From Segatella cerevisiae (GTDB taxonomy: Bacteria; Bacteroidota; Bacteroidia; Bacteroidales; Bacteroidaceae): 64,000 bases of DNA. The notes beneath the pieces were generated by a model. The model saw only the letters and a list, made by a program, of their open reading frames with translations, was not told the DNA's origin and searched no databases. Made by a program: the position numbers and the translations under genes. Below are positions 36,917 through 45,363 of this stretch, in pieces (within the stretch, counting starts at the first letter, position 1; the number at the start of each line of letters is the position of its first letter). Where the stretch lies: contig NZ_JAMXLY010000004.1 in the NCBI RefSeq assembly GCF_024054555.1, positions 52,877-116,876 of the forward strand. The letters run 5' to 3'.

Positions 36917-37012
36917 AAGTGAGTTCTCCTGAAGAGAACTCTTTGTTGCTGAATATCTTACTGGTGTGTCGGTTAGAATTTGTCAGGTTCTTCAGAATAT
37001 TCCACAGTTGGC

Positions 37013-37060
37013 TTGACAAATCCCACACCTGTGTTGACAATCCCCTGGTTGTCTTGACAA
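37013..37060. repeat. Three TTGACAA repeats at about 21-base spacing
   Basis: TTGACAA starts at 37013, 37034 and 37054, and the inverse element TTGTCA lies near 36980. It occupies the 213-base gap between the convergent GH25 and prmA genes. The same core, inverted, recurs near 639-676. Confidence 0.5.
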
Positions 37061-37129
37061 GAATTTCGTTGAGGTGACGTTGATACTTTCTCAAATGAAG
37101 AACTGTGTAGAAGAACCTGCATGGTTCGA

Positions 37130-38005
37130 TCATTCAAGATAGCGGAACGTCTGACAAGCCCATTCCCCGTCATTCTTTGTCTTTTCAGGTTTTAAGCCTA
37201 ATTGCTCTGCCTTTTCAGTGAGGGCAGAGAGATCACTGAGATAAAAACCACTTATAATCAGATAACCTTGAGGCTTCAAGACTGTTTTGAATACGGGCAT
37301 ATCTTCCAAGATGATATTACGGTGGATATTAGCGAGAATGACATCGAATTTGACATTGATATTTTGAAGGACACCGGCATCTCCATGTAATACGTGCAAG
37401 TTCTTAATACCGTTGAGTTCTGCATTGTGTCTGGCATTCCTGACACTCCAGTCGTCAATGTCATAGCCTACAACTTCTTCAGCGCCCATCTTGAGAGCGG
37501 CAATGCCCAGAATACCTGTCCCGCAGCCGCAATCCAAAATCCGCTTCCCTTTGAGGTCCATTTGCAATAATGTTGAAAGCATCATTCGAGTAGTGGCATG
37601 CGTTCCTGTTCCGAAAGCCTGGACCGCATCTATTCCTATTTCGATATGATCGGATGATTGTCCCGGGTGAAGGGTCTCTCGATGCTTGGCGTCGTAGATG
37701 AGCAAAGTGTCGTCGACAGTTATGGGAGCGAAACCTTTTTCTTCCCAGTTTTTGTTCCAGTCTTTATCTTCCACGGTGTCCGTTTGATAACTGATATTCA
37801 TGCCTTTGACAGGCAGACTTCGGATTGCCTGGATCATCTCAGTTTCATCGAAATTCCGGTCCTGGATATATCCGTCAATTCCCTCAGGCGTATTGATGAA
37901 AGATTCGAACCCGGTACGGGCGACACTGTCGGCGAGAAGGTCCCTAGTCATCTGGAAAAGGGCTTTTTCCCCCTTGACATAAAAGTGAGTTACTAAATAT
38001 TTCAT
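37130..38005 (-). CDS. prmA: Ribosomal protein L11 methyltransferase
   Basis: Trimethylates lysines of ribosomal protein L11. The 291 residues have an N-terminal substrate-binding domain (about 1-115) and a SAM domain with GTGTHATTRMML (about 128), RILDCGCGTGILGIAALKMGAEEVVGYDIDDW (motif I, about 148-180) and FDVILANIHRNIIL (motif IV, about 220). ATG 38005 is chosen by homology over 38029. The -7 box is at 38027-38034. Confidence 0.93.
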   Translation of the reverse strand: MKYLVTHFYVKGEKALFQMTRDLLADSVARTGFESFINTPEGIDGYIQDRNFDETEMIQAIRSLPVKGMNISYQTDTVEDKDWNKNWEEKGFAPITVDDTLLIYDAKHRETLHPGQSSDHIEIGIDAVQAFGTGTHATTRMMLSTLLQMDLKGKRILDCGCGTGILGIAALKMGAEEVVGYDIDDWSVRNARHNAELNGIKNLHVLHGDAGVLQNINVKFDVILANIHRNIILEDMPVFKTVLKPQGYLIISGFYLSDLSALTEKAEQLGLKPEKTKNDGEWACQTFRYLE

Positions 38006-38026
38006 ATCAATGTTAAATTCTTCTTG

Positions 38027-38034
38027 CAAATATA
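38027..38034 (-). promoter_or_regulatory. -7 box for prmA
   Basis: TATATTTG on the minus strand, 21 bases before ATG 38005. It excludes the in-frame start at 38029. Confidence 0.55.
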
Positions 38035-38076
38035 TAAAAAATAGGGAAAAGCCTACTTCTGTTTAGGGTTTTTCTG

Positions 38077-38107
38077 TACTTTTGTAGCAGATGAAAATCT
38101 ATCTTTG
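38077..38107 (+). promoter_or_regulatory. Two tandem -7 boxes for the Trp/Tyr/Gly-rich gene
   Basis: TACTTTTG at 38077-38084 and TATCTTTG at 38100-38107, 15 bases apart. The ATG at 38148 follows an AGGAG-like sequence (38139-38143). Only the downstream box may be used, or both under different conditions. The second box rules out the in-frame start at 38091. Confidence 0.5.
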
Positions 38108-38147
38108 CGTTGAGAAAAAAGAAATAATTCATAAAATAGGAGTAAAT

Positions 38148-39110
38148 ATGAAAAGGATAGTTCTTATAGCTCTTCTCGCAGGCTTGATGCCTATGTCCAT
38201 GATGGCTCAGGACGACCTTTACTTTTCTCCTTCACAGGAGAAGAAGGCTGAAAAAGCTGCTCGTCCTCAGAACTCTAATCCCAATGCCAATAACTATTGG
38301 ATAGGGTCCAAAAGAAGTTCAGACGAATATAATCACTATGGACATTATGGGAGTAGTTACCAGAATTTGGGTAGAGACTCCCTGGGAAATGATGTTGTGA
38401 TGTTTGACAAGGGTATGCACCCGGATACAACCTATATCGATACTGCTTTTGCCAATGAATATGGCATGAATGATGAGGATTACCGTTACGCACGCTCCAT
38501 GAGTCGTTGGGACGGTTATTATGATCCTTGGCTGTACGATGAATATGGCTGGGGACCTTATTTTTGGCGTGCTCCATATTGGGCTTGGGATGACCCTTGG
38601 TACGGTGGTTACTATTGGGGTGATCCTTGGTTCTATGGAAGTTACTGGGGTAATCCCTGGTTCTATGGCTATGGCTGGGGAGGTTATAATCCTTGGTACT
38701 ATGGCTATTGGGGTGGTCCCTGGTATGGCTATGGCTGGGGCTGGGGAGGCCCGGCTTATGTCTATGACAATCGGGACTACGGTCATATGGGCGGTTTAAC
38801 AGGTAATCGTAACTGGAGTCGTGCAGACGATAGAAACAACTATCGCGGTAGCAATGACCGTTCAGGAAACAATTCGAATTACCGGACTTATACGACCGGA
38901 CGTACGAATAATTTCGGAGGACGGACTTATAACTACAACAACAATACTTCTAACCGGAGCTTCGGCACGAGCAGGAGTACGTCTTCTCCAAGTTTTGGTA
39001 ATAATAGCTTTGGAGGTCGTTCAGGCGGCAGTTTCAGTGGCGGAGGCTTTGGCGGAGGCCACTCAGGCGGCAGCTTTGGCGGAGGCCATTTCGGTAGTGG
39101 TAGAAGATAA
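38148..39110 (+). CDS. Secreted Trp/Tyr/Gly-rich repeat protein
   Basis: A 320-residue exported protein of unknown function. The signal peptide is residues 1-20 (ending SMMAQ). Residues 121-200 hold 17 Trp along with many Tyr and Gly, in about ten-residue units of the type [DN]PWxYGxYWG. The next part (about 205-275) is rich in Asn, Arg, Ser and Tyr, and the C terminus (about 275-320) is a Gly/Ser-Phe tail of GGSFGGGH-type repeats. The composition suggests an aromatic, low-complexity cell-surface protein that may self-assemble; that is inference. The downstream OMP gene has its own weak -7 box. Start at 38148 rests on the -7 boxes. Confidence 0.8.
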   Translation: MKRIVLIALLAGLMPMSMMAQDDLYFSPSQEKKAEKAARPQNSNPNANNYWIGSKRSSDEYNHYGHYGSSYQNLGRDSLGNDVVMFDKGMHPDTTYIDTAFANEYGMNDEDYRYARSMSRWDGYYDPWLYDEYGWGPYFWRAPYWAWDDPWYGGYYWGDPWFYGSYWGNPWFYGYGWGGYNPWYYGYWGGPWYGYGWGWGGPAYVYDNRDYGHMGGLTGNRNWSRADDRNNYRGSNDRSGNNSNYRTYTTGRTNNFGGRTYNYNNNTSNRSFGTSRSTSSPSFGNNSFGGRSGGSFSGGGFGGGHSGGSFGGGHFGSGRR

Positions 39111-39120
39111 ATGAATATCT

Positions 39121-39128
39121 TATTTTTG
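39121..39128 (+). promoter_or_regulatory. Possible -7 box for the FadL-like gene
   Basis: TATTTTTG ends 13 bases before the ATG at 39142. It lies only ten bases after the preceding stop codon, so the gene may also be read from upstream. Confidence 0.4.
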
Positions 39129-39141
39129 TAAATCATCAGAA

Positions 39142-40722
39142 ATGAAAACAAAATACATTTTAGCAGCATTGGTACTGGGAGCGGTACCTGCTGCTGCTCA
39201 AGAGACTTATCAGGATGCTAAATTGATGGAGACCGATCTCAATGGGACTGCCCGCTATATTGGTATGGGTGGTGCTATGGAAGCTTTGGGAGCAGATCTT
39301 TCCACAATGTCTTCCAACCCTGCAGGTATCGGTTTGTTTCGGAAAAGTGCTGTGAATATCACAGGCGGTCTGGGCATCCAATCTGATGCCAAGACCAGTT
39401 TCAGTGCCAATGGCATTGACGATTTCCACTTCAAAGGGCATTCGACGATTCCAAGTTTTGATCAGGCTGGCTTTGTCTGGTCATCGAGGGCAGGAAGAAA
39501 TTCATATTTGAATTTTGGTTTTAACTACCATAAGAGTCGTAATTTTGATCAGATCCTCAGTGCAACGAATACGTTGTCTAATGCGTCTCAGAATAAACTG
39601 ACCGCCATGAAGAATCGTGCTCTGCCCAAAGATGCAGAATGGGCTTGGAATGGTGTGGATAATAATTATAGTCAGGTGATGAATTCGACTACTGATGCTA
39701 ATGGCAACAAAGATTATGACTATTTGAATGGTACCGCCTATGCTTTCGGGCAGTATAGCCACGGCTATATCGGCGAGTATGATTTCAATATCAGTGGCAA
39801 TATCAATGACCGTGTATTCCTGGGATTTACTTTCGGAATCCATGATGTCCACTATAACAGTCAGAGTTATTATACAGAGAATCTGGAGCAGAATTCTTTC
39901 TCAGAGAATTGGGAGCATCTGCGGATTACCGGTACAGGCTATGATGCTAAGTTCGGTGCAATCTTCCGTCCTGTCGAGAGTTCTCCATTCCGTATCGGTG
40001 TATATGTCAATACCCCGGTTTTCTATGACCTGACTCTCAATGGTTCGAATGACCTGACGATGACTGGTCCTGATGACAAGGGAAAGATGGTGAGCGCAAG
40101 CCCGTCAGATCCTTCTTATGCCGATTATGATTTCAAGATCTATACCCCTTGGAAGTTCGGTGTTTCTCTGGGAGAGACTGTAGGCAACTATTTAGCCTTG
40201 GGTGCCACTTATGAGTATGCTGATTACGGCAGTATCGACAACCGTGTCAATGACGGTAGTTATACTGACTGGTATGGTGACTACTATGATGATTCTCACA
40301 GTGACGGCAAGATGAATGACAATACGGAAGATGTATTGAAAGGTGTCAGCACCATCAAACTTGGTCTTGAGTACAAACCTATTCAGGAGGTAGCTTTCCG
40401 TATCGGTTATAACTATCTGTCTCCGATGTTCGATAAGGATGGTATACGTGACGGTTCTTTGGAATCTCCGGGTGTAGCAACTGCTATGTCCACTGATTAT
40501 ACCAACTGGAAGAGTACGAACAGATTTACCTTTGGTGTCGGTTATGAGTTGAAACAATTTACATTGGACTTAGCTTACCAGTACAGTCAGACGAACGGTG
40601 ATTTCTATCCGTTCATGAGTTATACTGATGATACGGACAAAGCCAATGATAACATTGCTACAGGTACTAAAGTGAGCAACAAGCGTCATCAACTGGCACT
40701 TACAATAGGTTACCGGTTCTGA
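39142..40722 (+). CDS. FadL/OmpP1-like outer-membrane beta-barrel protein
   Basis: A 526-residue predicted outer-membrane porin of the OmpP1/FadL/TodX type, which passes hydrophobic compounds. Signal peptide 1-20 (GAVPAAAQ), then the family-typical N terminus TARYIGMGGAMEALGADLSTMSSNPAGIGLFRKS (about 32-66), then alternating beta-strand sequence that ends in a classical barrel end (LALTIGYRF, terminal Phe). It lies 31 bases after the Trp/Tyr/Gly-rich gene, so they may work together at the outer membrane. The substrate is unknown. Confidence 0.82.
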   Translation: MKTKYILAALVLGAVPAAAQETYQDAKLMETDLNGTARYIGMGGAMEALGADLSTMSSNPAGIGLFRKSAVNITGGLGIQSDAKTSFSANGIDDFHFKGHSTIPSFDQAGFVWSSRAGRNSYLNFGFNYHKSRNFDQILSATNTLSNASQNKLTAMKNRALPKDAEWAWNGVDNNYSQVMNSTTDANGNKDYDYLNGTAYAFGQYSHGYIGEYDFNISGNINDRVFLGFTFGIHDVHYNSQSYYTENLEQNSFSENWEHLRITGTGYDAKFGAIFRPVESSPFRIGVYVNTPVFYDLTLNGSNDLTMTGPDDKGKMVSASPSDPSYADYDFKIYTPWKFGVSLGETVGNYLALGATYEYADYGSIDNRVNDGSYTDWYGDYYDDSHSDGKMNDNTEDVLKGVSTIKLGLEYKPIQEVAFRIGYNYLSPMFDKDGIRDGSLESPGVATAMSTDYTNWKSTNRFTFGVGYELKQFTLDLAYQYSQTNGDFYPFMSYTDDTDKANDNIATGTKVSNKRHQLALTIGYRF

Positions 40723-41017
40723 AAAGATTGATTATTAAGTAAAAGAAACCTGAAGTGTCAGAAAGAATCTTTTACAATTGATTATATTGTTTCCCGATGT
40801 TGACGATTATGCCAACATCGGGATTTTGTTTGTCCGCCTCTCTTTTCCAGCAGCACACATTTGCTTATCCGATGGTTGGGAATCGATGACTTTTGCATGC
40901 TCTTTTCCTAATCCGAAAAGGCTATTCTTTTCTTTGGGGAAGGTGGCATTTTGAGAGAAAGTCCCAGAGGTCTTACATATATCTTTGGTTTAAATTGTAT
41001 GGGCGGAGATTTTTTCC
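40723..41017. other. Intergenic region with terminator and repeat-like units
   Basis: About 300 bases without a gene. It holds the terminator at 40793-40830. The segment near 40899-40945 contains two 22-23 base units that look related to the 5148-5211 repeats. I see nothing else before the -7 box at 41018. Confidence 0.5.
40793..40830 (+). terminator. Intrinsic terminator of the FadL-like gene
   Basis: A perfect ten-base-pair stem (40793-40802 with 40813-40822) with a ten-base loop and a following T-rich run. Confidence 0.85.
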
Positions 41018-41025
41018 TACCTTTG
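41018..41025 (+). promoter_or_regulatory. -7 box for the GHL10 gene
   Basis: TACCTTTG ends ten bases before ATG 41036 and 19 bases before the in-frame ATG 41045. The very short leader favours 41045 slightly, but both are possible. Confidence 0.55.
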
Positions 41026-41035
41026 TGTCAATAAA

Positions 41036-42529
41036 ATGAACAACATGAAAAAAGTAGTCTTTTTATTTTTATTATGTCTTGCCAGTTTGTCGCTGTTCTC
41101 TCAAAACAAAAGAGAATTCAGAGGGGCATGGATACAGTGCGTGAATGGTCAGTTTATCGGGATGTCCACCTCAGAGATGCAGCGGACGCTCGCTTCTCAG
41201 TTGGATTCCCTGAAACGGGATGGGGTCAATGCCATATTCTTTCAGGTTCGACCGGAATGCGATGCCCTCTACAATTCGAAGATAGAGCCTTGGAGCAAGT
41301 TTTTGACCGGAAGACAGGGACAGGCACCGTCTCCTTACTGGGACCCGTTACAATGGATGATCGAACAATGCCATCAGAGAGGGATGGAACTCCATGCCTG
41401 GATCAACCCCTTCAGGGCAAAGATCAAGACAACAAATGAGTTGTCCAATAACCATATTGTCATCAAGCGTCCGGACCTGGTCTTCAGTTATGACGGTCAA
41501 TTTATTTTGAATCCGGGTTTACCGGAAGTGCGGACTTACATTTGCAAGGTCGTCGATGACATCATCAGCCGTTATGATGTTGACGGTATACATATCGATG
41601 ATTATTTCTATCCCTATCCGGCAGCAGGTCAGACCATTCCAGACCAAGACCTTTTCAGGAGCAATCCGCATGGCTTTACCAATATCGGAGACTGGCGTAG
41701 GGATAATGTCAATCTGTTCATCAAACAACTCTCTGCCACCATTCATCAGCGGAAACCATGGCTGAAGTTTGGCGTCAGTCCTTTTGGAATCTACCGGAAC
41801 CAGAAAACCAGCGCTAACGGTTCTGCCACTAACGGTCTGCAGGACTATGATGATCTCTATGCCGATGTGCTGCTCTGGATCAACAACGGTTGGGTAGATT
41901 ACAGTGTCCCCCAACTCTATTGGGCGATCGGAAATCCTGTGGCAGACTATTCCACACTGATCAAATGGTGGAATAGGAATGCAGGTAATCGTCCGCTTTA
42001 TATAGGAGAGAATGTACTTGGGACTGTTCAGGCAGCAGATCCTCAGAATCCGGCTTCTCATCAGATGCCAGCCAAGTTCAGGTTGCATGCGCAGAATCAG
42101 AATGTAAAGGGGACAGTTCTATGGTATGCCAAAGCAGTTGTAGACAATCCCGGAAATTACGGTCATGCGCTTCGGGATTATTATTGGAAATATCCTGCAT
42201 TACCGCCAAGTATGCCTTTCTTGGATGACAAAGCACCTAAGCACCCTAAGAAAGTCAAGATGACCTGGACGGATAAAGGACCTTTCCTGACTTGGAAAAC
42301 GCCTAAAGGGAAAAAGTGGGGAGATGTGGTCACCCGATATGTCATTTATCGATTTGAGAAAGGAGAGAAGGTCGACCTGACAGACCCTTCAAAGATCAAG
42401 GCAATCACATACGCCACGACTTATCCTTTGCCTTACGTTGACGGCAAATCCAAAGTGACCTATGTCGTGACAGGTTTGGATCGCGTGGGTAATGAGAGTA
42501 AAGGTGCCAAGAAGAAAATCAAATTGTAA
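41036..42529 (+). CDS. GHL10-type glycoside hydrolase (YngK/DUF187-like)
   Basis: A 497-residue secreted protein. Signal peptide about 1-22 (SLSLFSQ), then a TIM-barrel of the glycosyl-hydrolase-like 10 family: REFRGAWIQCVNGQF (about 26), GVNAIFFQVRPECDALY (about 63), ELHAWINPFRAK (about 116), DVDGIHIDDYFYPYP (about 181) and WIQ-like strands, followed by a C-terminal Fn3-like domain (about 410-497). In related proteins the barrel acts on peptidoglycan-type or other amino-sugar glycans; the substrate here is not established. ATG 41036 or 41045 are both possible starts. Confidence 0.85.
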   Translation: MNNMKKVVFLFLLCLASLSLFSQNKREFRGAWIQCVNGQFIGMSTSEMQRTLASQLDSLKRDGVNAIFFQVRPECDALYNSKIEPWSKFLTGRQGQAPSPYWDPLQWMIEQCHQRGMELHAWINPFRAKIKTTNELSNNHIVIKRPDLVFSYDGQFILNPGLPEVRTYICKVVDDIISRYDVDGIHIDDYFYPYPAAGQTIPDQDLFRSNPHGFTNIGDWRRDNVNLFIKQLSATIHQRKPWLKFGVSPFGIYRNQKTSANGSATNGLQDYDDLYADVLLWINNGWVDYSVPQLYWAIGNPVADYSTLIKWWNRNAGNRPLYIGENVLGTVQAADPQNPASHQMPAKFRLHAQNQNVKGTVLWYAKAVVDNPGNYGHALRDYYWKYPALPPSMPFLDDKAPKHPKKVKMTWTDKGPFLTWKTPKGKKWGDVVTRYVIYRFEKGEKVDLTDPSKIKAITYATTYPLPYVDGKSKVTYVVTGLDRVGNESKGAKKKIKL

Positions 42530-42544
42530 GGCAGCCTTAACAGC

Positions 42545-42582
42545 GCAAGCGGCGTATCAAATCACATTGATACGCCGCTTGC
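42545..42582 (+). terminator. Perfect 16-base-pair hairpin between convergent genes
   Basis: Stem 42545-42560 with 42567-42582, loop of six bases. It has no T run in either direction. It lies between the GHL10 gene and the convergent 42603-43043 gene, so it may serve both. Confidence 0.75.
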
Positions 42583-42602
42583 AGTCAGGGGATGATCCGG
42601 AT

Positions 42603-43043
42603 TTATTCTTTCATCAGATCCTTGAAGAAATGGTCAAGGTCTTTGTCGAGGCCCGGCATGAGATCACCTCCTATGATGACCGTATCATCATCCGCTACAT
42701 ATAATTCCGCCACATTCTCCTTGTCCTCATTCTCCAGCACAAAACTGTAGGGCTTCAAGATTCCGAGTTTGTCAATGACCGGAGTGCATTTCTTTAATTC
42801 GCCCCGGAACAGACCGGCGATTTCAGCATAGAAATTTTCATCGTTGTTGTCTATCCATTGCTCGACAACACAACGCGTAATCTCGTTTTCATCATCATCA
42901 AAAGCCCGAAGATCACCACTCTCCTGACAAACTCTTATATGGATATCCGTCATGAGAGAAGTTTCATCAGAAACCGGAAACTTCTGGACAATTTTATTAA
43001 TAAAACGTTGTATTTGCTGAATCGTTTGTTCCGTTGCTTTCAT
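42603..43043 (-). CDS. Conserved acidic protein, unknown function
   Basis: A 146-residue soluble protein, strongly acidic (AFDDDENEITRCVVEQWIDNND), no signal peptide. I recognise no family. It has an alternating helix and strand pattern and ends DHFFKDLMKE. ATG 43043 is preferred to the ATG 43070 that lies inside the -7 box. It is convergent with the GHL10 gene and divergent from the RnfB-like gene. Confidence 0.65.
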   Translation of the reverse strand: MKATEQTIQQIQRFINKIVQKFPVSDETSLMTDIHIRVCQESGDLRAFDDDENEITRCVVEQWIDNNDENFYAEIAGLFRGELKKCTPVIDKLGILKPYSFVLENEDKENVAELYVADDDTVIIGGDLMPGLDKDLDHFFKDLMKE

Positions 43044-43067
43044 CTTATATAAATTGGTAAATCTATA

Positions 43068-43075
43068 CAAAGATA
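43068..43075 (-). promoter_or_regulatory. -7 box for the 42603-43043 gene
   Basis: TATCTTTG on the minus strand, 24 bases before ATG 43043. It shows that the longer frame starting at 43070 is not used. Confidence 0.65.
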
Positions 43076-43158
43076 ACGGATTTTCATGGAAGAAACAATG
43101 ATTGACTAACTTTTTTTCTAAAAAACAGTTTTTAGTTGTCCTTTCGTGAATTTTGAGT

Positions 43159-43166
43159 TATCTTTG
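43159..43166 (+). promoter_or_regulatory. -7 box for the RnfB-like gene
   Basis: TATCTTTG on the plus strand, 41 bases before ATG 43208 and 134 bases before ATG 43301. It fits either start. Confidence 0.55.
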
Positions 43167-43207
43167 TATGACGAACTAATGACTGGGAATGATTTCATTC
43201 CTGATGA

Positions 43208-44083
43208 ATGCTCTTTGTGAAGAGTTTTGGAGGTGCGGCTATCGCTTTGCCGGACTCGTTCATCAGAATTTTCATTTCCATAAAATCTTTCGTTGAGAAG
43301 ATGGATAATCGAATAAAGAAAGTCAGGGAATTACTACCGGGAGCCAATTGCGGCAGTTGCGGACATACGAACTGTTTGATTATGGCCGAGGCGTTGGTCA
43401 GTAGTGCAAAGAAGGGGACAATCAAAGGTTTGTACTGTCCTATAGGTGGCGATCAGGTCATGAACAGGATCACGGCATTTCTGGGATTGCCCGTTGCAAA
43501 GAGAGAGCCACCCCTTGCCATTGTCCGTTGCAATGGAACCTGTGAGCATCGTCCTCGTGTGCCGGTGTTTGAGGATCTGCCGACTTGCAAGGCAATGGAT
43601 GGGTCAGGTAGGGGAGATATAGGTTGCAGTTACGGTTGTCTGGGCAAGGGCGACTGTGAGTCTGCCTGCCGTTTCAATGCCATCCATGTCAATCCCGAGA
43701 CAGGATTGTCGGAAGTCAATGAATCTCTTTGCGTCGGATGCGGAGCCTGCGTTAGAGTTTGTCCGAGACATATTATTGTCCTCAGAAAGAGAGGACCGGG
43801 TGGAAAGCGTATCTATGTCAGATGTGTCAACAAGGATCCCGACAATCTTGCCTTAGCAGTATGTGCAGTTGCTTGTACAGGTTGCGGCAGTTGTCAGGAG
43901 GCCTGCCGCTTTGACGCGATTACGATAGAGGATCATCTGAGTGTCATTGATCCTGATAAATGCCGGTTATGTACGCAGTGCGTGTCGCAATGCCCTACAA
44001 GCGCAATTGCAATGGTCAACTTCTCGGGCCTTCAGGACAGGACGGAAAAGAGAGAAGAGGCACAGACTGAAGGAAAACGGTGA
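43208..44083 (+). CDS. RnfB-like polyferredoxin, orphan
   Basis: A 291-residue iron-sulfur protein related to RnfB, the membrane-linked subunit of the Rnf/RsxB ion-pumping electron-transfer complex. The N-terminal 4Fe-4S domain is LPGANCGSCGHTNCLIMAEALV (C-x2-C-x4-C, a later C), followed by the RnfB-typical CSYGCLGKGDCESACRFNAI and three ferredoxin-like clusters (CVGCGACVRVCP, CTGCGSCQEACRF, CRLCTQCVSQCP). The usual clean N-terminal membrane helix is missing; the segment before residue 32 is only weakly hydrophobic. ATG 43301 (MDNRIKKV) is an alternative start. No rnfACDEG genes lie beside it, so it may be a paralogue with another partner. Confidence 0.75.
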   Translation: MLFVKSFGGAAIALPDSFIRIFISIKSFVEKMDNRIKKVRELLPGANCGSCGHTNCLIMAEALVSSAKKGTIKGLYCPIGGDQVMNRITAFLGLPVAKREPPLAIVRCNGTCEHRPRVPVFEDLPTCKAMDGSGRGDIGCSYGCLGKGDCESACRFNAIHVNPETGLSEVNESLCVGCGACVRVCPRHIIVLRKRGPGGKRIYVRCVNKDPDNLALAVCAVACTGCGSCQEACRFDAITIEDHLSVIDPDKCRLCTQCVSQCPTSAIAMVNFSGLQDRTEKREEAQTEGKR

Positions 44084-44152
44084 GAGTCAAAGAACAACTT
44101 TTATTTTTTAATGTTTTTATTGACAAAATGATTGGGGCTGAAATAAATTGTG

Positions 44153-44160
44153 TATCTTTG
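44153..44160 (+). promoter_or_regulatory. -7 box for galE
   Basis: TATCTTTG on the plus strand, 26 bases before ATG 44187. It overlaps the in-frame start at 44148, which therefore cannot be used. Confidence 0.7.
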
Positions 44161-44186
44161 TATATTCAACTAATGCTATCAAAGAG

Positions 44187-45224
44187 ATGAAACAGACAAT
44201 TTTGGTCACTGGCGGTACGGGTTTTATAGGTTCCCATACTACCGTAGAGTTGCAGGAAGCTGGCTATAAGGTGGTTATCATAGACAACCTCTCCAATTCT
44301 AAAATGGAAGTACTTGACGGGATAGAAAAGATCACGGGCGTTCGCCCTGCTTTTGAACAGGTGGATCTCCGGGATAAGGAGGCAACAGAAGGTGTTTTCA
44401 AGAAATATCCTGATATTTCCGGTATTATTCACTTTGCCGCTTCAAAGGCTGTAGGCGAGAGTGTACAGAAACCGTTGCTGTACTATCGCAATAATATCGT
44501 GTCTCTTATCAACATCCTGGAACTGATGCCCAAATACCATGTCCATGGTATCATCTTCTCTTCCAGTTGTACCGTCTACGGACAACCCAAGCCAGAGAAC
44601 CTGCCCGTGACCGAAGACGCTCCTCATCAAAAGGCGACGTCTCCTTATGGGAATACAAAGGAGATCAATGAACAGATTATCTATGACTACATCCATAGCG
44701 GTGCCCCGATCAAGAGTATTATCTTAAGGTACTTCAATCCGATCGGCGCCCATCCTTCAGCTCTGATAGGGGAACTCCCTAATGGCGTGCCGGCCAACTT
44801 GATTCCTTATGTGACTCAGACAGCCATGGGTATCCGGAAAGAACTGACGATCTTCGGAAAAGACTATGATACGCCTGACGGTACTTGCATCCGTGACTAC
44901 ATCTATGTGGTCGATCTGGCAAAGGCACATGTCGCTGCAATGGCCCGTGTTCTGGACAAGGAAACTGAGCCGATCGAATATTTCAATATCGGTACAGGGA
45001 AAGGTGTCTCTACCTTGACTATTTTGAAAACATTTGAGAAGGCTACCGGTATCAAACTGAATTGGAAGTTCGGACCTCGTCGTGAAGGTGATATCGAGGC
45101 AATTTGGGGAGATTGTACGAAAGCCAATAAGGTCTTGGGCTGGAAGGCTGATACTCCTCTGGAGGATGTGATGGCAAGTGCCTGGAAATGGCAGAAAAAA
45201 TTGAGGGCAGACGGTGTCATGTGA
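44187..45224 (+). CDS. galE: UDP-glucose 4-epimerase
   Basis: Interconverts UDP-glucose and UDP-galactose using bound NAD; used in the Leloir pathway and for surface polysaccharides. The 345 residues have LVTGGTGFIGSHTTVEL at the N terminus, the SSSCTVYG segment (about 127) and the catalytic SPYGNTK (YxxxK, about 150), then DYIYVVDLAKAH (about 240). Length is normal. ATG 44187 is fixed by the promoter and by homology. Confidence 0.96.
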   Translation: MKQTILVTGGTGFIGSHTTVELQEAGYKVVIIDNLSNSKMEVLDGIEKITGVRPAFEQVDLRDKEATEGVFKKYPDISGIIHFAASKAVGESVQKPLLYYRNNIVSLINILELMPKYHVHGIIFSSSCTVYGQPKPENLPVTEDAPHQKATSPYGNTKEINEQIIYDYIHSGAPIKSIILRYFNPIGAHPSALIGELPNGVPANLIPYVTQTAMGIRKELTIFGKDYDTPDGTCIRDYIYVVDLAKAHVAAMARVLDKETEPIEYFNIGTGKGVSTLTILKTFEKATGIKLNWKFGPRREGDIEAIWGDCTKANKVLGWKADTPLEDVMASAWKWQKKLRADGVM

Positions 45225-45246
45225 TACGTCTCCCTGACGAAGGACA

Positions 45247-45283
45247 AAACGCTCTGCAACAGATGATCCGTTGCAGAGTGTTT
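45247..45283 (+). terminator. Hairpin after galE
   Basis: A 14-base-pair stem (45247-45260 with 45270-45283, one mismatch or wobble) with a nine-base loop. The 3' flank is AAATAAAA, so it is not a classical T-tailed terminator on this strand. Confidence 0.65.
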
Positions 45284-45289
45284 AAATAA

Positions 45290-45317
45290 AAAGAGGAGTA
45301 CATTTGTGCTCCCCTTT
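45290..45317 (-). terminator. Terminator of the 45364-45879 gene
   Basis: An 11-pair stem with one mismatch (45290-45301 with 45306-45317, loop of four). Read on the minus strand it is followed by TTTTTATTT. It lies about 50 bases past the stop at 45364. Confidence 0.7.
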
Positions 45318-45363
45318 ATTCGTTTTCAGATATCTTGTCCTGTCTATTTCTCGGACCGGATCT

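Noticed and set aside
37013..37060. TTGACAA copies as sigma-70 -35 boxes
   Set aside because: Bacteroidota use a TTTG and TAnnTTTG promoter, no matching -10 boxes follow, and both flanking genes end here.
43204..43296. Tiny frame starting at ATG 43204 in front of the RnfB-like gene
   Set aside because: About 30 codons, ends just before the alternative RnfB-like start and has no leader-peptide features.
43208..45224. Complete Rnf operon
   Set aside because: Only an RnfB-like gene is present; the next gene is galE.
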